Shown in pieces: positions 1-11,470 of a stretch of 64,000 bases of DNA. Both the position numbers and the translations under genes were made by a program. The notes beneath the pieces were generated by a model. That model saw only the letters and a list, made by a program, of their open reading frames with translations. It did no database searches and was not told the DNA's origin. Position 1 is the stretch's first letter. Every line of letters starts with the position of its first letter. This DNA comes from Isoetes taiwanensis (Eukaryota > Streptophyta > Lycopodiopsida > Isoetales > Isoetaceae), in assembly GCA_021234155.1 (NCBI GenBank), contig JAJEKV010000024.1, positions 15,104,913-15,168,912 of the forward strand, in the 5' to 3' direction.

Positions 1-3000
1 AAACATCTTTCTCTATGGTCCAAAACAGCAAGTATATACGCCCCAATCACACCCCCTGGGGTAGTTAAAAATTCAGCAAGTGTATAAGCTTTCATGCCAT
101 GTTTATCACGCAATGTGGCATATGATGAATGGTGAAGTAGCACATGTGCCTCATCCTCAAGAGTCCCACAATCCACACAACTTGCACGACCTAAGCTCAT
201 GTGGAATATCACTCCATCTCCCCAACTCCACCCCAAGCCCTGTGAGCTTAACCTCATCTTACATATAGCCCATCTGTTTAATGTAAATGTGTTCGTGTAA
301 GTAATCGCCCCTTGTAGCATGGGATTGATATGGACCTGAAAAACTCCTTCTTAACCGCACCTTCTCTCCAAAGACACACAAAGGTTACATTATCCACAAC
401 CCAACCTCAGATATTATCCTTACAATTTTCCAAATCATCCATATGCATCCCCATCCGGCTAGCCACCCCTCTATGTCCAAGAAACCATCCTTTTCGCGGC
501 GCGTGTCTCCTCCAATGCCAACCTTGGCAAACTATCATTCGACATGACATAGAGCACCTTATGCACATAATGGAGAGTCCTACAAAGTGCTTCCGCTTCC
601 AAAGAGAGCATCCCACATTCCACTAACAAAGATATCATATGGTGTTTGCATCTTAGTTCCAAGCTCAGCCACTTAAAGAATCTTTTATGTATTTTTTCAA
701 TTTTCTTCCATCTATCCAACGCCAAACCTGGCCCCCATACCTCACATCCATATAGCACCACTGATTGCATCAAAGCAATATATAACTGCTTCTTCATGCT
801 GAAATCCCATATATCTGCTTTCCTACACCTGTGTTGCATGGCATAGAGAGCCTTAAGCCCACCATCCGCTTTTTTTTGGCCGCTATATTCCAGTCTTTTG
901 GGACTTTTGTCTACAATTAGACCAAGATACTTATAACTATCCACAATGTCAACAGGCTCTCCTTTGTAAAATACCTTTACATGATCTACCTTGGTAGCTC
1001 CAAACACTACAACCTTGGTTTTAGCCATGTTGACCCGTATGCTTTTCGTGTCACAAAATCCCTCAAGAGCATCCAAGTGCTTTTGTAGACCCGCTACACT
1101 CCTAGATAATAGAACAACATCATCGGCATACAACAATAGTAGAAGAACATACCCATGTAGAGGCGTTCATCACCACCATTTTGACAGATCCAATCCTCCA
1201 GTTGGTCTATGAACAAACCAAAAAGTGTGGGCGATAGTGGGCAGCTCTGCTTCACCTCCATATTGCTTTCAACATACTCATCACTGGTGTATGGGAAAGA
1301 AAGCTGAACCAATACTTTATCATAAAGTTTGGCCCCGCGATGCGATACTCAACAGGCACACCAAGAGCTGACATTCTATCCCACAAATGTCCTCTTCCAA
1401 CCATATCAAAAGCTTTAGAGAAATCAACAAACAATGCATATAAAGGTTTCTTCTTACCAACCTTTTGAATCCATCATGGATCTCATGGTAACCAAATGAT
1501 CTGTTGTAGACCTCACAAGCCCTAAAACCAGCTTTGCCCTGTTGCTCTTACATTATGAACCTCGGACCATGTGCTTATTTTAGCGCTCAAAGATGTTAGC
1601 AAAAAGCTTGGCATAAAAACTACATATCATAATCATACAAAGTAGTTATTTGGATCAGACTCATCACCGCCTTATGAAGAGGGACCACCCTATTCACTTG
1701 CCATGTGCGGGGAAGCCTTCAAACAAGACAAAGATTGCACAACTTTACCAAGACTTCTACCACACTATCACCTGCCCATTTAAACATTTCAGCCATAAGC
1801 CCTTCGGAATCGCTTTGCCTTACCATTGGATAATCTTTGGAGCCCATCCCGTGACGCCCTCCAAAGAGAAACACAAGCCCTCCTCATATGCCCCATCCAT
1901 TTTTGTGTCCACACGGCACATGATAGAGATGTTTAATATGATTCATCAAAGCACCAACCTCTACCATTGTATTTTCTGTTTTTGGGAAGGTTTCAGTCTA
2001 TTCCAAAACTTCTTCGGATATGCCAATAATTCTATGACCATCTGCTTCATGTTTCTTACGCAAATAAGCCCGCTTTCTTCCTCTTAACCATTCGATGTAC
2101 TTCCTTCTTGCCAAGGCCTTCGTGATCCCCTTTGCTAATTTAAATTGTCTTCTTTGCATCCCGCATTCATAGTCAAACCAACCATTGCAAGGCAGCCCCA
2201 TTCTCTGCCTGCGACACACAAAACATGTATTAGCGATTCAAGAACCATCCGAGTAAGGGCATGACCGAAGTTCGTCGCATTAGTTGGCCATGTGATAGGC
2301 ATTTTTCTCACAACAAGATTTGTACATATCAGATTTATCATACCTCATAATAGGTTTAAGGAATGCTTGTGACACAACCTTATGCCTAGGCAAACCAAAG
2401 AATGCAAAGGTCAAGAAAAAGAGGCTCATGATCCTGATTCAATATTATCTTTCCCAATAGCAAAATTTACAACTTATTGAATAAAAGAGGTCTTAGCTAA
2501 GACATAATCCACCACACTTGCCCCTCTCGCATGTAAGTGCTCCCGATCCCGAAACCTCTCAATGCCATTATAAATAACTGTGTTTAACCCGCTACAAAAT
2601 GTTAGAACATGATTCCCCTGGGAAGGCCAATCAATTTTGTCATCCGATTTTTGCCTCCAACCAATTTCCACCAATTCAGATTGTCATCTAGCATTTCTAC
2701 CCACTTCGGCTCTCCCTCCCATACTTACCATGGCGTATGCCTCTGTGAAGTTCGGTCCATTGAAATCTCCCATCAATAAAACCCCCCTCAGATCACAAAA
2801 GAAAACAACATCCTGCCTCCAATGTGCGCAAAAGGATCATCTCTATCCACTTCACCTGAATTATATACTGGAGACCCTCGCGGTGGATAGTAACATCCAG
2901 CAATATATACGTTGCCAAATTGCCCTAGCACACTAATCCAAATGCACTGCAGAGTTGCTTTTGGAAAAAGAATTGTAACTAAATGCACAAATTCATGCCT

Positions 3001-3210
3001 AACAAAGCATGCAATGCCACCGTAACTCTTGTATCTCCATCCTTTTGGGGACCAAACAGAATGCATCATCTTAAAACCATTAATTTCAGGTAGACCAGAT
3101 TCCTCATGCTCACCTGTCTCAAGAAAGAAAACAATATCTACATTTGCAAGTATACTACTCATAGTAATTATCTTTTCCTGTGTCAGAGTATTAATATTCC
3201 AACACATCAC
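1..3210 (-). pseudogene. LINE A ORF2 (endonuclease-reverse transcriptase), frameshifted, partial
   Basis: The N-terminus at 3210 starts MMCWNINTLT and continues through an endonuclease region with FLETGEHEE (catalytic Glu region) and CYYPPRGSP. The reverse transcriptase shows VDFSKAFD near 1400 and LYADDVVLLS (active-site YADD) near 1130. A C-terminal domain with VVLYGCEVWGPG follows. Several frameshifts and stops interrupt it, and many coincide with CAG/CTG positions that are normal in related copies. The stop codon lies beyond the left edge (equivalent to 38865 in copy 2). The product would nick DNA and copy the element RNA by target-primed reverse transcription. Confidence 0.88.
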
Positions 3211-3228
3211 CCTGGCGGTGGCAAATTC

Positions 3229-4405
3229 CTATGCTATGCTCTCAGTAGCAGCACCATCCACCACTACTCGGCCCTTCCTCCAAACAACCTTCTGACCATT
3301 CTTTTTTGCTTCCTTGAATTTCAAAAGTTCCTTTTTATGTTCTTCATATTGATCATTAGAGGTAATTTGAGATCTCATTTTGTCCCATTAAGGGATGCTT
3401 AAAAAAGCCACATCAGCTTTTTAAACTGGTCCAATAAGAGAAGAGCTCCAAGTGTATTTTATTCCAAAGATTATGTGGCGCAGAATTAATGCGTTCTAAC
3501 TAACTTTTTTGCAAAGGGTCATTTTTCTACTATAACTTTTGATCAAAAACTCGATTCGAACACTATTTGTGGCAATGGATTCGTCTCCTCAAGATCTTTC
3601 TAATGACAACCCATTGTTATATCTTTTGGGATGTAAATATATAAGAAAAGAACAAAAAACCATATTTTTTAAGGTTAACACATATGGCTTGTATTGAAAT
3701 ACATCATAACCATATATCACTTGAAAGATCTTTTCATTCTACATCTAATGCAATAAACGCCGCAACATTTTCATGAGTAGATCAAAAGTTATAGGGAAAA
3801 AACGACAGCAATGAAGTTGTTAATGCTGCATTAATTGCAGTTTGATGTAGAGTACTCATTCTATTGGAGGATTCTTGTGGGGACAAAAGGAGATCTCAAA
3901 TTACCTCTAATGCTTTTGTCATATCTTCATTCACCCAGACTCCCTCTCCTTTTAACATTGCCTTTTTCCTCAATATTTCCATCTTAGACTCTCTATTTGC
4001 AAATTTGACCACAATATGCCGTGCATTTCCACCAGGCTTACCAACTCTAAATGCCTCCAAAATTCTACAATCCTCACATTGCATCTTTTCAGAAAAGAAA
4101 GCGCTCACCTTGGATGCGGTATTCTCCTTTGGTTCTTCTGGAAGACCCACCAAACGGACATTTAGAGCTCGATTGCGCTTATCTTGTTCCTCCATGAAAG
4201 CTGCAAGTGTTTGATTGTGTTGTTCTTGGGCTGCCATTAACGAAGATAGCTGCTGTTGCAATTGATCTGTACTATCATCTTCTTCTCCGTCAGTGCTGGA
4301 ATCATCATCATCATGCACCTGTGCCATTTCATTTTGAATCTGCCCCTTAAAATCAGAAAATTCAGACCTCATTTGACTCTTGAAAGCCTCTAATTCCGCA
4401 TTCAT
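3229..4405 (-). pseudogene. LINE A ORF1 (L1-like RNA-binding protein), interrupted by a TIR element
   Basis: The 5' part at 3908-4405 begins MNAELEAFKSQM. It has an acidic, Gln-rich stretch compatible with a coiled coil, then an RRM-like core (LNVRLVGLPEE) and a C-terminal part (AFRVGKPGG, VVKFANRESK). The 3' part (3229-3356) encodes the basic tail ending near VVVDGAATESIA. Between them lies the 549-bp insertion, so no full protein can be read. The arrangement matches ORF1 of LINE D and LINE I. ORF1 proteins of L1-type LINEs coat the element RNA. The true start may be upstream of 4405. Confidence 0.82.
3359..3907. mobile_element. Non-coding TIR element (MITE-like) inside LINE A ORF1, copy 1
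   Basis: The left end starts GAGGTAATTTGAGATCTC and the right end is its exact reverse complement. Similarity extends to about 28 bp per side (TTTGTCCC on the left, GGGACAAAA on the right). A TA dinucleotide flanks each end (3357-3358 and 3908-3909), which would fit a TA target duplication of the Tc1/mariner type. There is no coding capacity. The interior is AT-rich. The superfamily is inferred from TA and TIR only. Confidence 0.78.
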
Positions 4406-4600
4406 TTGCTCTAAGAAAGACTTCTTGAGATCTTGGATTGTATTGTCCCTTGCATAGCTTCCAATAACTCTCGTTTCAGATTTCCCATGAACATAGCTTG
4501 ATAGGTAGATATGGAAGAAGGATCCAGGCCGCCCACAATACCCACCGCTTTTAGATCAAGATCATGGGCCAGAGAAACAGCAAAGCAAACCCTGCTATGT

Positions 4601-4603
<3 letters not shown>

Positions 4604-4693
<90 letters not shown>
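4604..4693. repeat. (GA)n microsatellite between LINE A and the Harbinger segment, copy 1
   Basis: About 90 bp of nearly pure GA. It sits exactly at the 5' end of LINE A. The copy 2 counterpart at 43555-43629 is about 75 bp. Confidence 0.98.
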
Positions 4694-4696
<3 letters not shown>

Positions 4697-5139
4697 TACC
4701 ACATGCTGACTTAGAGATGACGAGAGAGAATACGAGAAGAATACGAGAGATGGGAGATGACGAGAGAAGGGTGAGAGTGGGAAAAGTTAACTCTCATCCC
4801 GAGAGATGTTTTGCCCCTAACACCCGTTAGGGGGCGCTTCCATTATCCACTAACCAAACAACCTCCTAAAATTATGACTTCGAATTTGATGACCGAAAAG
4901 TTTCCCAGATCGAAATTCCGGGCCATTTTCCCTCTTTCTTGGTCTTCAACACCGCGCAATTCCTTTGAATTCCCCCTAATTCTTCCATCAGCGCTATTGA
5001 TTTTCGGTCTCATGTGTATTTCTCGTGCCATTCGATCCTTGTAAATTCAAGTTAAATCAATCTTACATTGTTCTCTTTGTCAATTCTAGTCCTACTGGTA
5101 TTGTTTCTTGTTTGATTAGTTTCTTTTCTATAGAAACAG

Positions 5140-6314
5140 ATGTCTAAGGCAACCAGATTCGCTCGCCTTCAAGCAAAGAAACCATTTGTGCCTCTCGAAT
5201 TGAAAAAAATGGCTCCTAGGAAGACGCTGGAAGATGACAGGCCAAATTTCAATGAATGTGAGCTTGGAATCAAATTCGAGCCTATTGATATTGCTCCTCC
5301 ACCAAAGGAGAAGAGATGCAAACGAAGTTCTCAAATAAATCCAAGCACCTCCCAAGAATGTGAGTGATTCTCATCAGCCCGATAATTCAATGGCTATTGT
5401 TGTTCTTGACAAAGAAAATCCAAAACAAATAGACACAAAGAATAGGAAGGCTCAGTTCAATGGATGATCGTGGTGTTTCCACTTTCCCCGAATCTACTAA
5501 ATGAAATGAAACTTGGTTACTAATGGGTACTGAATCTTTCTAATTCACAATGGAGAGAAATTCTTGTGAAATTGCAACCAATTGTAGATGGATTGGTGGA
5601 AGTCGTGCAATTGAAGAACAAATGGGATAAGCCGCAGCAAAGTTCAAGGATGAGAAGGAGGCTTGTGCTCAAACCGGTTCGTAACCTTCAAGTTGGCAAT
5701 GGTTTGATGTAATGGAAGAAGTCAAATATGGAGTGACTCGATAACCCCATTCCAGGCCGGTGATGATGGGGAATTTGGGAATGAAGCCTTTGAGGTCGCT
5801 GATTTGCACACTAATTTTTCTCGACAGTTTCTATTAGACAGCTTGGTTCTCGATGTCGCTTTTGATGACCCTTTTGAGAGTAATGAAGAGATTCCTAATG
5901 TCAATGTCAACATGGACAATACAGCCTAGCCCAAGGGTTCATGAAATGCCAAGCAATCGAACTCCCACAGAAACAACACGTATTCCTCCTCCCCAAGATC
6001 TGCAAAGATGCAATCAACCCGAGTTTGTGGAAACCAAATGTGCGTAAAGAAGTCCAGATTGCAGATTGATGAAGATATTGCTGTTGGAATCTCACAAATG
6101 GCAAGCACCTTTGGAGATACAGAGGTGAAAAAACCGGATTTCATGAAGGAAGAATCGCAAAGAAGATGGAATTGGTTAGAGAATTGAGACAATTAGATCT
6201 CGCCAATTCTTTGAAGATTGCTGAATCTATGGCAAAGAATGACACAAAGCATATGTCGATGACAAAGGACACACTTCTCAAAATTGCCAAATTGGCAAAG
6301 AAAACAAAGAATAA
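5140..6314 (+). pseudogene. Harbinger Myb/SANT-like accessory protein, copy 1 (frameshifted)
   Basis: The N-terminal ORF at 5140-5367 (MSKATRFARLQ..., 75 aa) is open here but broken in copy 2. The Myb/SANT-like domain (QWREILVKLQPIV, LKNKW) follows at about 5540-5720, and a C-terminal helical region ends at the stop 6312-6314. In PIF/Harbinger elements this protein binds the element ends and helps import the transposase into the nucleus. The start is preceded by a pyrimidine-rich stretch and AG (tttcttttctatag), suggesting a 5'UTR intron acceptor. The breaks sit where copy 2 has CAG or CTG, so they may be sequencing artefacts. Confidence 0.8.
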
Positions 6315-6516
6315 AGGTATGTTCACTTTCATACATTCTCGTTATACTTCACTTTTCGCTTTTCGAACCTGCTCCTCAAATTGGTTAACTGCCTTATTAT
6401 TCAATGATTGGTACGCTCATGTAGGCATGTAGATTTCAGAGTATAGAGCATTAAATGGCGCCTTTATCAAGTTCCCCAATTTAAAGATCCCCTCCACCTT
6501 CAAGAATTCACGCCCT

Positions 6517-7074
6517 ATGGCGCCTAAGCCGACCACGCTCTCCTTCCTCTTCCGGTTCTTCTTCTTCTTCTTCCGAGTACTCAAGGGAGGAGTACTGCCC
6601 TCGTCGATTCATCCCAAGTCTCCCACGAGACTTCGGATTCGAGAACTATTACTCCGATCACGACTCTTGGCCGTAAAACCTCTCGTTGAGGCTCCAGCTC
6701 AAGAATCTTCATCTACATCTTTGTTTTCGCCCTTCTTCTCCCATGCCGCATCCCCTCAACAATCCTTTTCGCCCCTCCTCTTCCATCCTTTCATGCGGAT
6801 GAGGTTCGTGACTCCTCACCGGCCGCGTAACCCGGGTCGAGGATGTAGAAGTCGCGGCCTCACAATATCATTCATCGTTTCTATCACAAATGAGCGCTGA
6901 TGAAGTTTTTCGACATGGGTGTGCTAATTGAACCCGAGGTGTTGTCTTCAATGAGGGAGCTCCTCTAAAACAAAAGCTCATGTGGAGACCGTTTACATCC
7001 AACATGCGGGGAAGTGGACTTTACACTAAGTGAAGACTATCGCCCACCATGTGAAGTGTGCTCTTGAGGAATAG
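6517..7074 (+). pseudogene. Unidentified third ORF of the Harbinger element, copy 1 (broken)
   Basis: This is the counterpart of 45443-45994. It has a Ser-rich start (TCTTCTTC runs near 6555), then a C-terminal part encoding a segment close to MKFFDMGVLIEPEV and stop at 7072-7074. I do not recognise the family. It sits downstream of the Myb/SANT gene on the same strand. It could be a captured host exon, or an exon of the Myb gene reached by splicing: a GTATGT donor-like site follows the Myb stop. Confidence 0.45.
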
Positions 7075-7559
7075 CAGATCTCCTTGCCTCTCGATTTTTT
7101 TTTTTTGTTTGTTTTGTTTTAATTCCTCTGTGTCTTTTGTAAAGCCAAAAATTTTTGCATGCACAATGTCCTCGGTGGAATCCCTTCACCTATCTACCAT
7201 CACTATCTCCCCGTTTTTCTCAATGATGTAAAATGTCAGAATGCATTTAAGAAATACAAAATGTTTTTACTTTCAGTAAAAATGTGTCATTTTGTTGTCT
7301 CTACTGTTTTATGTCTTTGATATTCACTTTGTGCTTTGGTCGCATCGCAGAGGAAATTTGATGAGCACTACCACATACGATCCGGTTTTACTTTTTAGTT
7401 GGTTTTACCTCAGAAATTTCAAGTTGTAAGAGACAGCCAAATTATGTGGCCAACTTTTTTTTGTATTGCGGTTTCACATTGAATAAAATTGGTTGCAACA
7501 TTCAATTATTCTAGCGTAATCTTGAATTTATTGTTCATGGCTTAATACCGCCCCAGAAC

Positions 7560-8802
7560 ATGTCGTAAAAAGTAGTTGATGTAACCATCAACTTTTACAA
7601 CAAAGACATGCCCATCCAAATTTTCAAACAACACATGCCTCATCCGATCTCCTTGTTTCTTTAAACTTCATTTCATAGCTTCAGCCTCATAGTAATAAAC
7701 CGGATCAGCTCTTCTTCCAAAGGCAGCATACCCCATCCCCGCCTTCCATAATACAAAATTCCAAAGCACACAAGCAAAGATGTATTATTTTGGAAGCCTT
7801 GCCAACATGCACCGGTAGATGTTTTAGAATTCTAAATTTCTCCTTAACTATCCCCAACCCATTTTCTACACAAACCCTACCCCCCAAACCGCTTATTAAA
7901 CCCGCCATAAGGTCCATGATTCTCGTGGAAAGACTTTCAAGAGGAAGGGCCCGGCAAAGATAGGCGTAATCACCAAGCAAAAGTGGAGGAATGTTAACCC
8001 CGGATTTGGTCTTCAAGTGGGTTGACCTTTCTTCAATTTTTTCGCCACTCAAGGTTACAACCGGGTTCGCTCAATATTAGTTTGATGCAATTTTGCTATA
8101 TATGGAACTCTTCTTGAACTGATTTGAGTCATGGACTCGATCCAGCTTCTAGTCACACATACATTTATGAAAAGCCTCGGCTGTGTGTGACAATACCCTC
8201 AGGCGGAGTACATGAGTGCCTTTTGTGTCGATCGTAGTAGTCATCACCTTTGTCACTCTTCTTGGGTTTCCTCCATAGAAAAATATGGGATCCATCAACA
8301 AAGCACCATACACATTTGGCAATCCCTGTTGCATCATGAAATTCTTTTATACATTGAGTCGGGCCTGCTCCGTAAGGCATGGCTACAAACCTTTTGTAAA
8401 GCATTGTCTTGGAGGCCAACACTAGTGTGATTTTTTTAGTATATTTAGACTCAGAGCTTTTTCCAACATAGAATCTCTCGACCCACATGCAAAGGCATAT
8501 CACCGTGCGCCGAAAGTAAAGAACCATGGCTACAGCCTTTTCCGGGATCAACTGGAGCCCTAACCTTAACCCCCCGCCTAATCAAATAGGGGACAACGAG
8601 CCCGACAAGTTTCTCAAAGTCGGCCCTCTTCATTCAGAAAATTGATGCCACATATCATCTTCAAAAGAAGCTATACAATTCCATGCGTGATTATCTATAT
8701 TATCCCATTGGGTCATTTGCCTTGAGCAATCCAAAATCTTCTAGGTGGCCTTCTAACCCCTAAGATGATCCCTTAACATCAAAGATGAGGCAGCATGTAA
8801 GA
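7560..8802 (-). pseudogene. Harbinger DDE transposase, copy 1 (frameshifted)
   Basis: The Harbinger signatures are readable in separate frames. A first-Asp region lies near 8290 (the codons match GAVDGSHI of copy 2). LLLGDYAYL (second Asp, the GD-Y motif) is near 7960. VCVENGLGIVKEKFRIL (catalytic Glu and K-FRIL) is near 7860, followed by HVGKASKIIH. Frames break at least four times, mostly where copy 2 has CAG/CTG. The family cuts and pastes the element at TWA sites. Confidence 0.85.
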
Positions 8803-9283
8803 ACATACTATCATTTTCGCAAGGCATCACATCAACGTATTCATTGGGTCTTCGAGCTCGTTTAGTTCCGTAAGCCGCAAACGTAACCTTTGGAATGCGA
8901 TTCCGATTGTCGAGCACGCAATAGCATGGCAATCATTCCAAGAATCAAGTGATCCATGATAGAACGGCCGGAAATGGAACCCCTCGCACAAAGAACACAG
9001 AAAAGAATTATCCCACAAAGCTTACCTACCAGCAGAATGGGGAAGAAATATCCCATATTTTGAGGCCGATTCAAAATTGAGGGGAATTATCCCACAAAAA
9101 CTTGACCTACGGAATGATTCGATGGAGTAGTTCTCCCATGGGAAACCAAAATTTGAGGGCCTAACTACGGCTGTTAGAGCTCGAGAGATGGTTTTCTCCT
9201 CTCCTCCCAAAAAAAATACGATAATTCTGGGAGGAGTCAGATGCACGAGAGACGGGTATTTTGGCGCAGCATGTGGCCAACCC

Positions 9284-9285
<2 letters not shown>

Positions 9286-9347
<62 letters not shown>
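9286..9347. repeat. (GA)n microsatellite at the 3' end of LINE C, copy 1
   Basis: About 62 bp of GA. It is followed directly by gtgaagtgaagtgtattacg, the 3' tail of LINE C. Confidence 0.98.
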
Positions 9348-9353
<6 letters not shown>

Positions 9354-11372
9354 GTGAAGTGAAGTGTATTACGCCTTTTGGGAGGCCTCCCAGCCTATAA
9401 GACGACATTATTATACATCATAGTCATAAAAATTAGATGAGTTTCCAATTCCTCATCCAATTCCTCACTCTCACCAATGCATCCTCTTCTTCTATTAGGG
9501 TATTTACATTTTCAAGACAACTCTCTATGTTTGAGAGTCTCAATTAAAAAGGATCCAATTCTATTTCCTTCCAATCCAAAAAGGTATGTAAATCGTGCAC
9601 GTTGATGCCATATCTGCCTCAGATTATACTATAGGCTGGACACTTAAGTATGACATGGTCTTCGCTCTTCTATCTCATCTTTGCCGATACTTTGCAGCAT
9701 CTCATGGTTCTGAGTAGTACCCCATCTCCCAACCTCCACACCTAGATGGTGCGAAATGAGATGGGATTCTCGTTGATATTGTGCCTCTTCTTTATCGATA
9801 AGTTCTCCTTTAGATGTATTGCCTCATCCAATGTAGGATTCATATGCATCTTGTACAATATCATCTTAGTCTTTGGGCCCATCCACATTTTTCTTTCTAA
9901 CCTTTTCATAGACCCATGTTCTCGTTGTTGTCAATGGAAATTGCCTCTTCCCACGCGGATATCCCATCTTTCAAGCCATGTCTTGACATCAAGAAACCAT
10001 CCTTTATGTTCAAGGTTCGTGCAAGCATAATAAGGAATAACGGTGGCATCCATCTTTTTTTATTTTAGCAAGGTACCTAATGCATTTGAGTAAAGCTTCC
10101 CTTCAAGTGGCATAGTGCAAGATTCGGCTAGCATCATCGGATATGGGGTTTGTGCCTTTACACCCAATTCCAGCCCGAGAAAATTCTTGTGTAATTGCTC
10201 AATATCATCCCAAGAGCCTTATGGCAGCCCCCTCGGGTCCCCAAATTTCAGCCCCATATAATACTATGCTTTGACTAGAGATTCATATGCTTTTTTTTTT
10301 TAGTGGCCATGCCCATATGTGGGTTCTCCCCGCACATGCTTTGTATAGAATACAAATGCCTTCGCCCACTTTCAATTCTTTTGTTGTATGCATTGATGCC
10401 ATTTATGATTCCCCGCTAATAGTAAGTCCCAGATATTTATATGTCTCAGATATCTCAACTTTTTCACCCAAATAGAGAAACCCCTGCTCTCTCGCTTGAG
10501 CGCCCCATCGCCATGATTTTAGTCTTCTAGATTTACTTGCATCCCCATTTTGTTACGAAAAGCAGCCAATTGATCAAGTAATTGTCGTGATGTGTACCGG
10601 ATCGTGTAAATAGCACCACATCATCAACATATAAGAGCAATTGGACCACATATCCTTGAATCTCGTTGCCTCCATCACGCTTATTATGTAATCATTCTTC
10701 CAGTCGTTAATAAAGAGACTAAATATAGTAGGAGACAAGGGGCATCCTTGTTTAACTCCAATGTTACTTTCAATCAGATCCGTATCTCACTTTTGAATGG
10801 CATTGATAATCTGACTAAAACTCATAGAGAGTTTGAACCGCATCCTTGCAAGTGACATAATTGCTCCATTCTTTTCCCATAATATATTCCTAGGAACTTT
10901 GTCAAATGCCTTATGTAAAGTCTACAAATGTGACATATAGAGGTTTCCCCGTCCCTTGACCAAATCAAAAATGCATTTTAATGCAAGCAAATGGTCCAAT
11001 GTGGACATTTTAGCCCTAAACCTGCCCGGTTTTGGCTCTTTTTCCATATGCTCAGCCTAAAGACTAATTTTTTCTACAATATTTGCAAATAATTTAGAGA
11101 ACAAATTACTTACCATGGGAGTTCTCAGAATTGTTTCCGCCTAGCATGGAACCACTCTTATGCACCGAACAATTGGGTTGAGCCGCCAATTCGTGGGAAT
11201 CCTTGTTGCATTGTTAAGGTAAACATGCTATTACGGTGATGGATGCCCACTGCCCATTTAAGATGCTCGGCACATATCCCTGCTTTTGATCCTTTGCTTT
11301 TGCCATTTGCAAGACTATCAATGCCTAAGAACCATTTCTTCTTTTGTAAAAATCATATCAGACCTCACTTTT
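9348..11372 (-). mobile_element. LINE C, copy 1 (5'-truncated)
   Basis: This minus-strand LINE retains the reverse transcriptase and C-terminal part of ORF2 and the 3' UTR with a stem-loop (9371-9404). The 5' side stops abruptly inside ORF2, at the (GA)n tract 11373-11399. That is typical 5' truncation by incomplete reverse transcription. Endonuclease and ORF1 are absent. Confidence 0.87.
9411..11368 (-). pseudogene. LINE C ORF2 fragment (reverse transcriptase), copy 1
   Basis: Homologous to 48333-50299. RT motifs are readable in pieces: a VDF-KAFD region near 10,900 and the active-site region near 10,620 (codons for LLYVDDVVLFARS in copy 2). The C-terminus is acidic. It is heavily frameshifted. 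Differences from copy 2 cluster at CAG/CTG. Confidence 0.82.
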
Positions 11373-11422
11373 AGAGAGAGAGAGAGAGAGAGAGAGAGAA
11401 ATGAAATGAAATGAAATGAAAT
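11373..11422. repeat. (GA)n plus (ATGAA)n tail of LINE D, copy 1
   Basis: About 27 bp of GA, then four to five ATGAA-type pentamers to about 11422. In the RNA sense the LINE D transcript would end with ATTTC-type repeats and then CT repeats. The same composite tail occurs at 38487-38501, 38769-38811 and 50304-50358. Confidence 0.95.
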
Positions 11423-11470
11423 GTTATTACGCCCTGCGGAGACTCTAAGGTCTATAAGACGCTTCAAATT

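Larger units (their letters stand above)
1..4603 (-). mobile_element. LINE A, copy 1 (L1-type; 3' end outside window)
   Basis: This is a non-LTR retrotransposon on the minus strand. Read from 4603 leftward it has ORF1 (RNA-binding protein), then ORF2 (apurinic-type endonuclease, reverse transcriptase, C-terminal region). The missing 3' tail can be seen in copy 2 at 38795-38965. The 5' end abuts a (GA)n tract at 4604. ORF1 is split by a TIR element at 3359-3907. There is no poly(A) tail; the copy 2 end is an ATGAA-type repeat and (GA)n. Confidence 0.9.
4817..9177. mobile_element. PIF/Harbinger transposon, copy 1
   Basis: A two-gene DNA transposon has a Myb/SANT-like gene on plus and a DDE transposase on minus, convergent. 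Both ends carry a palindromic CTAAC...GTTAG motif (4817-4830 and 9161-9177). The inner left end, GGGGGCGCTTCCATTATCC, resembles Tourist/Harbinger termini. Harbinger elements use TTA/TAA target duplications, and both motifs contain these triplets, so the exact boundary is ambiguous. A third, unrecognised plus-strand ORF lies between the two genes. Confidence 0.82.

Noticed and set aside
4601-4714. ORFs made of repeating Arg-Glu across the (GA)n tracts (also at 38400-38490, 54022-54114)
   Set aside because: They are simple translations of the microsatellite and have no start context or conservation.
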